Source: Actinacidiphila guanduensis (GTDB lineage Bacteria > Actinomycetota > Actinomycetes > Streptomycetales > Streptomycetaceae). Taken from it: DNA of 64,000 bases. Shown here piece after piece: positions 61,885 to 64,000 of the stretch. Position numbers and translations under genes: made by a program. The DNA lies in assembly GCF_900103985.1 (NCBI RefSeq), contig NZ_FNIE01000012.1, positions 186,001-250,000 of the forward strand, given 5' to 3'. The notes below the pieces were generated by a model that saw only the letters and a list, made by a program, of their open reading frames with translations, did not search any database and had not been told where the DNA came from. Within the stretch, counting starts at the first letter, position 1. The number at the start of each line of letters is the position of its first letter.

Positions 61885-64000
61885 TGCGCTCTGCGCCCCT
61901 CGCGCTCGGCCGCCGCGTCCGCCGTGTGCCGTACGTGCCGCAGACCGAGGAGACGGACTGCGCTCCCGCGTGCCTGGCGTCCGTGCTCGCCTGCCACGGC
62001 CGCCGGGTCCCGCTGCGTGAACTGCGGGAGGCGACCGGCGCGTCACGGGACGGCGTGGACGCGCTCACGCTGGTGCGCGCCGCGCGCGGATACGGTCTCG
62101 CCGCACGGGCCGTGCGGGTGACCACCACGTGGCGCGACGGCCGTGCGGAGGTCACCGGCCTTGCCGACCTCCCGCTGCCGGTCATCGTTCACCTGAGGGA
62201 CCGTCATTTCATGGTGCTGGAGCGCGTGTCCGGCGGCACGGCGACCCTGGTCGACCCCGCGCTCGGCCGGCACCGCCGACCGGTCGCCGACCTCGCCCCC
62301 GACCTGAGCGGCATCGTGCTGGTCGCCGAACCGGGCCCGCACTTCCGGCCCGGCGGCGCGCGGGCCGGCACACTGCGCCGGATCGCCGGGCTGCTCGCCG
62401 GGCAGTGGACCGGGGTGCTCGTCGCGGTCCTGCTCAGCCTGGTGGCGTGCGCGGCCGGACTGGCGCTCGCGATGGTGCTGAAGCTGCTGGCCGGCGCGCT
62501 GCTGGCCGGCGGCTCGGCCGGACAACTGCAATTCGGCGCGGCGCTGTTGGCGACGGGCGTGCTGGCCGGGGGAGTGGCCGCCGCGCTCAACCAGATACTC
62601 GGCAGGTTCCAGATCCGGCAGTCGCTGACGCTGTCGGTCGACTTGGTGTGGCGGCTGCTGCACATCGAGGGTGCCGCGCTGCTGCGCCGCGAGCCGGGGG
62701 CGATGGCCAGTCGTGTGCAGTCCGCGGACGCCTTCGCGCAGGGCCTGATCTACCAGGTCGTGCCGGGACTCGCCGCCGTGGTCAACGCGGCCCTGATCGG
62801 CGTGGTGATGGTGCACGAGGACCGGGTGGTCGGTCTGACCGCGGTCGGCCTGGGCCTGCTCGCCGTCGCGATCCCGGTGTTCAGCTGGCACCGGCAGGCG
62901 GCCGCAGCCGTGATCGAACAGCGGCTCACCATGCGCCGCGACGCCGTCGGCTTCGCCGTGATGCGGTCGATCGACGCGGTCAAGGGAAGTGGCGGGGAGG
63001 CCGAGGTGGCCGGCTACTGGACCTCGCGGCACGCCGTCGCGGTCCGCGCGAGCGCGCTGCACACCCGGCAGCAGCAGGGCATCAACAGCGCCGCCGCGGT
63101 CCTCGCGGTCGGTGCAGCGGGCGCGGTGGCCCTCGTCTCCGCGCCCCGGATCCTGGCGACGCACATGACCTTCGGCTCCCTCTTCGCCATCCAGAGCCTG
63201 ACCGGGTCCTTCGTCGCCGCGGCGTCCGCGGTCGTGCTCGGACTGCTCCAGATCCCGGGGCTACGTACCCAACTCGATGTCCTGGATGACCTGTTGGGTG
63301 AACGGAGCGACGTGGGCGCGGTCCGTGAGGTGGGTGAGGACACCGGGGAACGGCTCGCTGGACACCTGCGGCTGGAGGGTGTGACGGCCGGGTACACCCC
63401 CGCCCGGCCCGCCCTGCGCGACGTGGACCTGACCGTCCGCGCGGGGGAGTGGCTGGCCGTGACCGGCCCGACCGGCGCGGGCAAGACGAGTCTGGCCCGG
63501 CTGCTGGCGGGCGTGCTCCAACCCCAGGACGGACAGGTGCTGTTGGACGGCCGGCCGGCGCGCAGCTGGCCGCGCGGCGTGCTCGTGCGCAGCGTCGCCT
63601 GGGTCGACCAGAACATCGAGCTGTTCGCGGGCACCGTCGCCGACAACCTCACGCTGTGGGACGACGACACCGCCCCCGGGGCCCTCGACCGCGCGCTGCA
63701 CGACGCCTGCCTCGACGAGGTGATCGCCCGCCGTGGCGGTCCGCACGCCGCCGTCGTGACCGAGGGCGGGGACAACTTCAGCGGCGGTGAGCGGCAGCGG
63801 CTGGAGGTCGCCCGCGCCCTCCTCACCGACCCTTCGATCTTGATCCTCGACGAGGCCACCGGCGCTCTCGACCGCGCGGTGGAGCGGGAGTTGTTCGCCC
63901 GGCTGCGCCGCCGCGGGGTGACGGTGATCATGCTCGCGCACCGCCGCTCGGCGGTGGACGTCTGCGACAGGGAGGTGGTCGTGCGCGGTGGCACGCTGAG
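61884..64000 (+). CDS. lanT: C39-peptidase ABC exporter (LanT/NHLP-type), partial at window edge
   Basis: At least 705 codons are present, running off the right edge without a stop. An N-terminal C39 peptidase domain has catalytic C26 (ETDCAPACLAS), H108 (RDRHFMVLE) and D124 (LVDPALG), so it can cleave after a double glycine as in the two precursors. A membrane domain with about six helices follows. The ATPase has Walker A GPTGAGKTS, signature FSGGERQRL, Walker B ILILDEATGALD and an AHRRS switch. It therefore probably removes leaders and exports the mature peptides. ATG 61884 overlaps the preceding stop. Confidence 0.9.
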   Translation, partial: MRSAPLALGRRVRRVPYVPQTEETDCAPACLASVLACHGRRVPLRELREATGASRDGVDALTLVRAARGYGLAARAVRVTTTWRDGRAEVTGLADLPLPVIVHLRDRHFMVLERVSGGTATLVDPALGRHRRPVADLAPDLSGIVLVAEPGPHFRPGGARAGTLRRIAGLLAGQWTGVLVAVLLSLVACAAGLALAMVLKLLAGALLAGGSAGQLQFGAALLATGVLAGGVAAALNQILGRFQIRQSLTLSVDLVWRLLHIEGAALLRREPGAMASRVQSADAFAQGLIYQVVPGLAAVVNAALIGVVMVHEDRVVGLTAVGLGLLAVAIPVFSWHRQAAAAVIEQRLTMRRDAVGFAVMRSIDAVKGSGGEAEVAGYWTSRHAVAVRASALHTRQQQGINSAAAVLAVGAAGAVALVSAPRILATHMTFGSLFAIQSLTGSFVAAASAVVLGLLQIPGLRTQLDVLDDLLGERSDVGAVREVGEDTGERLAGHLRLEGVTAGYTPARPALRDVDLTVRAGEWLAVTGPTGAGKTSLARLLAGVLQPQDGQVLLDGRPARSWPRGVLVRSVAWVDQNIELFAGTVADNLTLWDDDTAPGALDRALHDACLDEVIARRGGPHAAVVTEGGDNFSGGERQRLEVARALLTDPSILILDEATGALDRAVERELFARLRRRGVTVIMLAHRRSAVDVCDREVVVRGGTL

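Overview
The window is very GC-rich, with a strong G/C bias at third codon positions, many GTG starts, purine-rich ribosome binding sites and ATGA/GTGA overlaps. Its housekeeping block (sepH, hemH, dut, DUF3710, OB-fold, DUF3159, paired TrkA and APC genes) is typical of Streptomyces or a close relative in the Streptomycetaceae. No rRNA, tRNA or CRISPR array was found.

Region 1 (1-27.6 kb) is a carbohydrate-catabolism island. A minus-strand operon runs from a lipoprotein sugar-binding protein through two ABC permeases and an NAD-dependent epimerase to a GH38 alpha-mannosidase with an intact active site. It is divergent from an IclR regulator. Rightward follow a ManD/RspA-like sugar-acid dehydratase, a second full-length GH38 protein in which all four expected zinc/catalytic residues are replaced, and a regulator that appears to fuse a degenerate IS630-type transposase to a ROK repressor. 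Next come two large secreted glycosidases (GH3 and a Tat-exported GH2 with a discoidin domain), then a sugar isomerase and a Gfo/Idh/MocA dehydrogenase divergent from a second ROK regulator. The likely combined job is to cut mannose- and other sugar-containing polymers outside the cell, import the products, and finish hydrolysis and oxidation inside.

Region 2 (27.6-49.7 kb) is conserved actinobacterial core: a sulfurtransferase, SepH, a sugar-lactone oxidase with an MFS exporter, ferrochelatase, an inositol-phosphatase-like enzyme, a two-component system, a DUF4193 protein, thioesterase-dUTPase-DUF3710, an orphan ABC ATPase, OB-fold and DUF3159 proteins, two RCK (TrkA) proteins divergent from a KimA-like APC transporter, and a TRAM/TrmA RNA methyltransferase. 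Two intergenic regions carry unusual direct repeats.

Region 3 (49.7-51.8 kb) is a junction of gene debris: an IS1380 transposase fragment, an APC permease tail, a frameshifted HAF-like secreted protein and one plausible 48-residue membrane protein.

Region 4 (51.8 kb to the right edge) is a class II lanthipeptide cluster. Leftward are lanM, an overlapping precursor with a mersacidin/lichenicidin-type leader but a cysteine-free core, and a LuxR-type (LAL) ATPase regulator. Rightward are two tandem precursors sharing a nitrile-hydratase-like leader but having different Cys-rich cores, an atypical P450, a membrane-fusion protein and a C39-peptidase ABC exporter cut by the window edge. A nested palindromic element lies between the two divergent arms. 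This cluster is the strongest candidate for an undescribed system.
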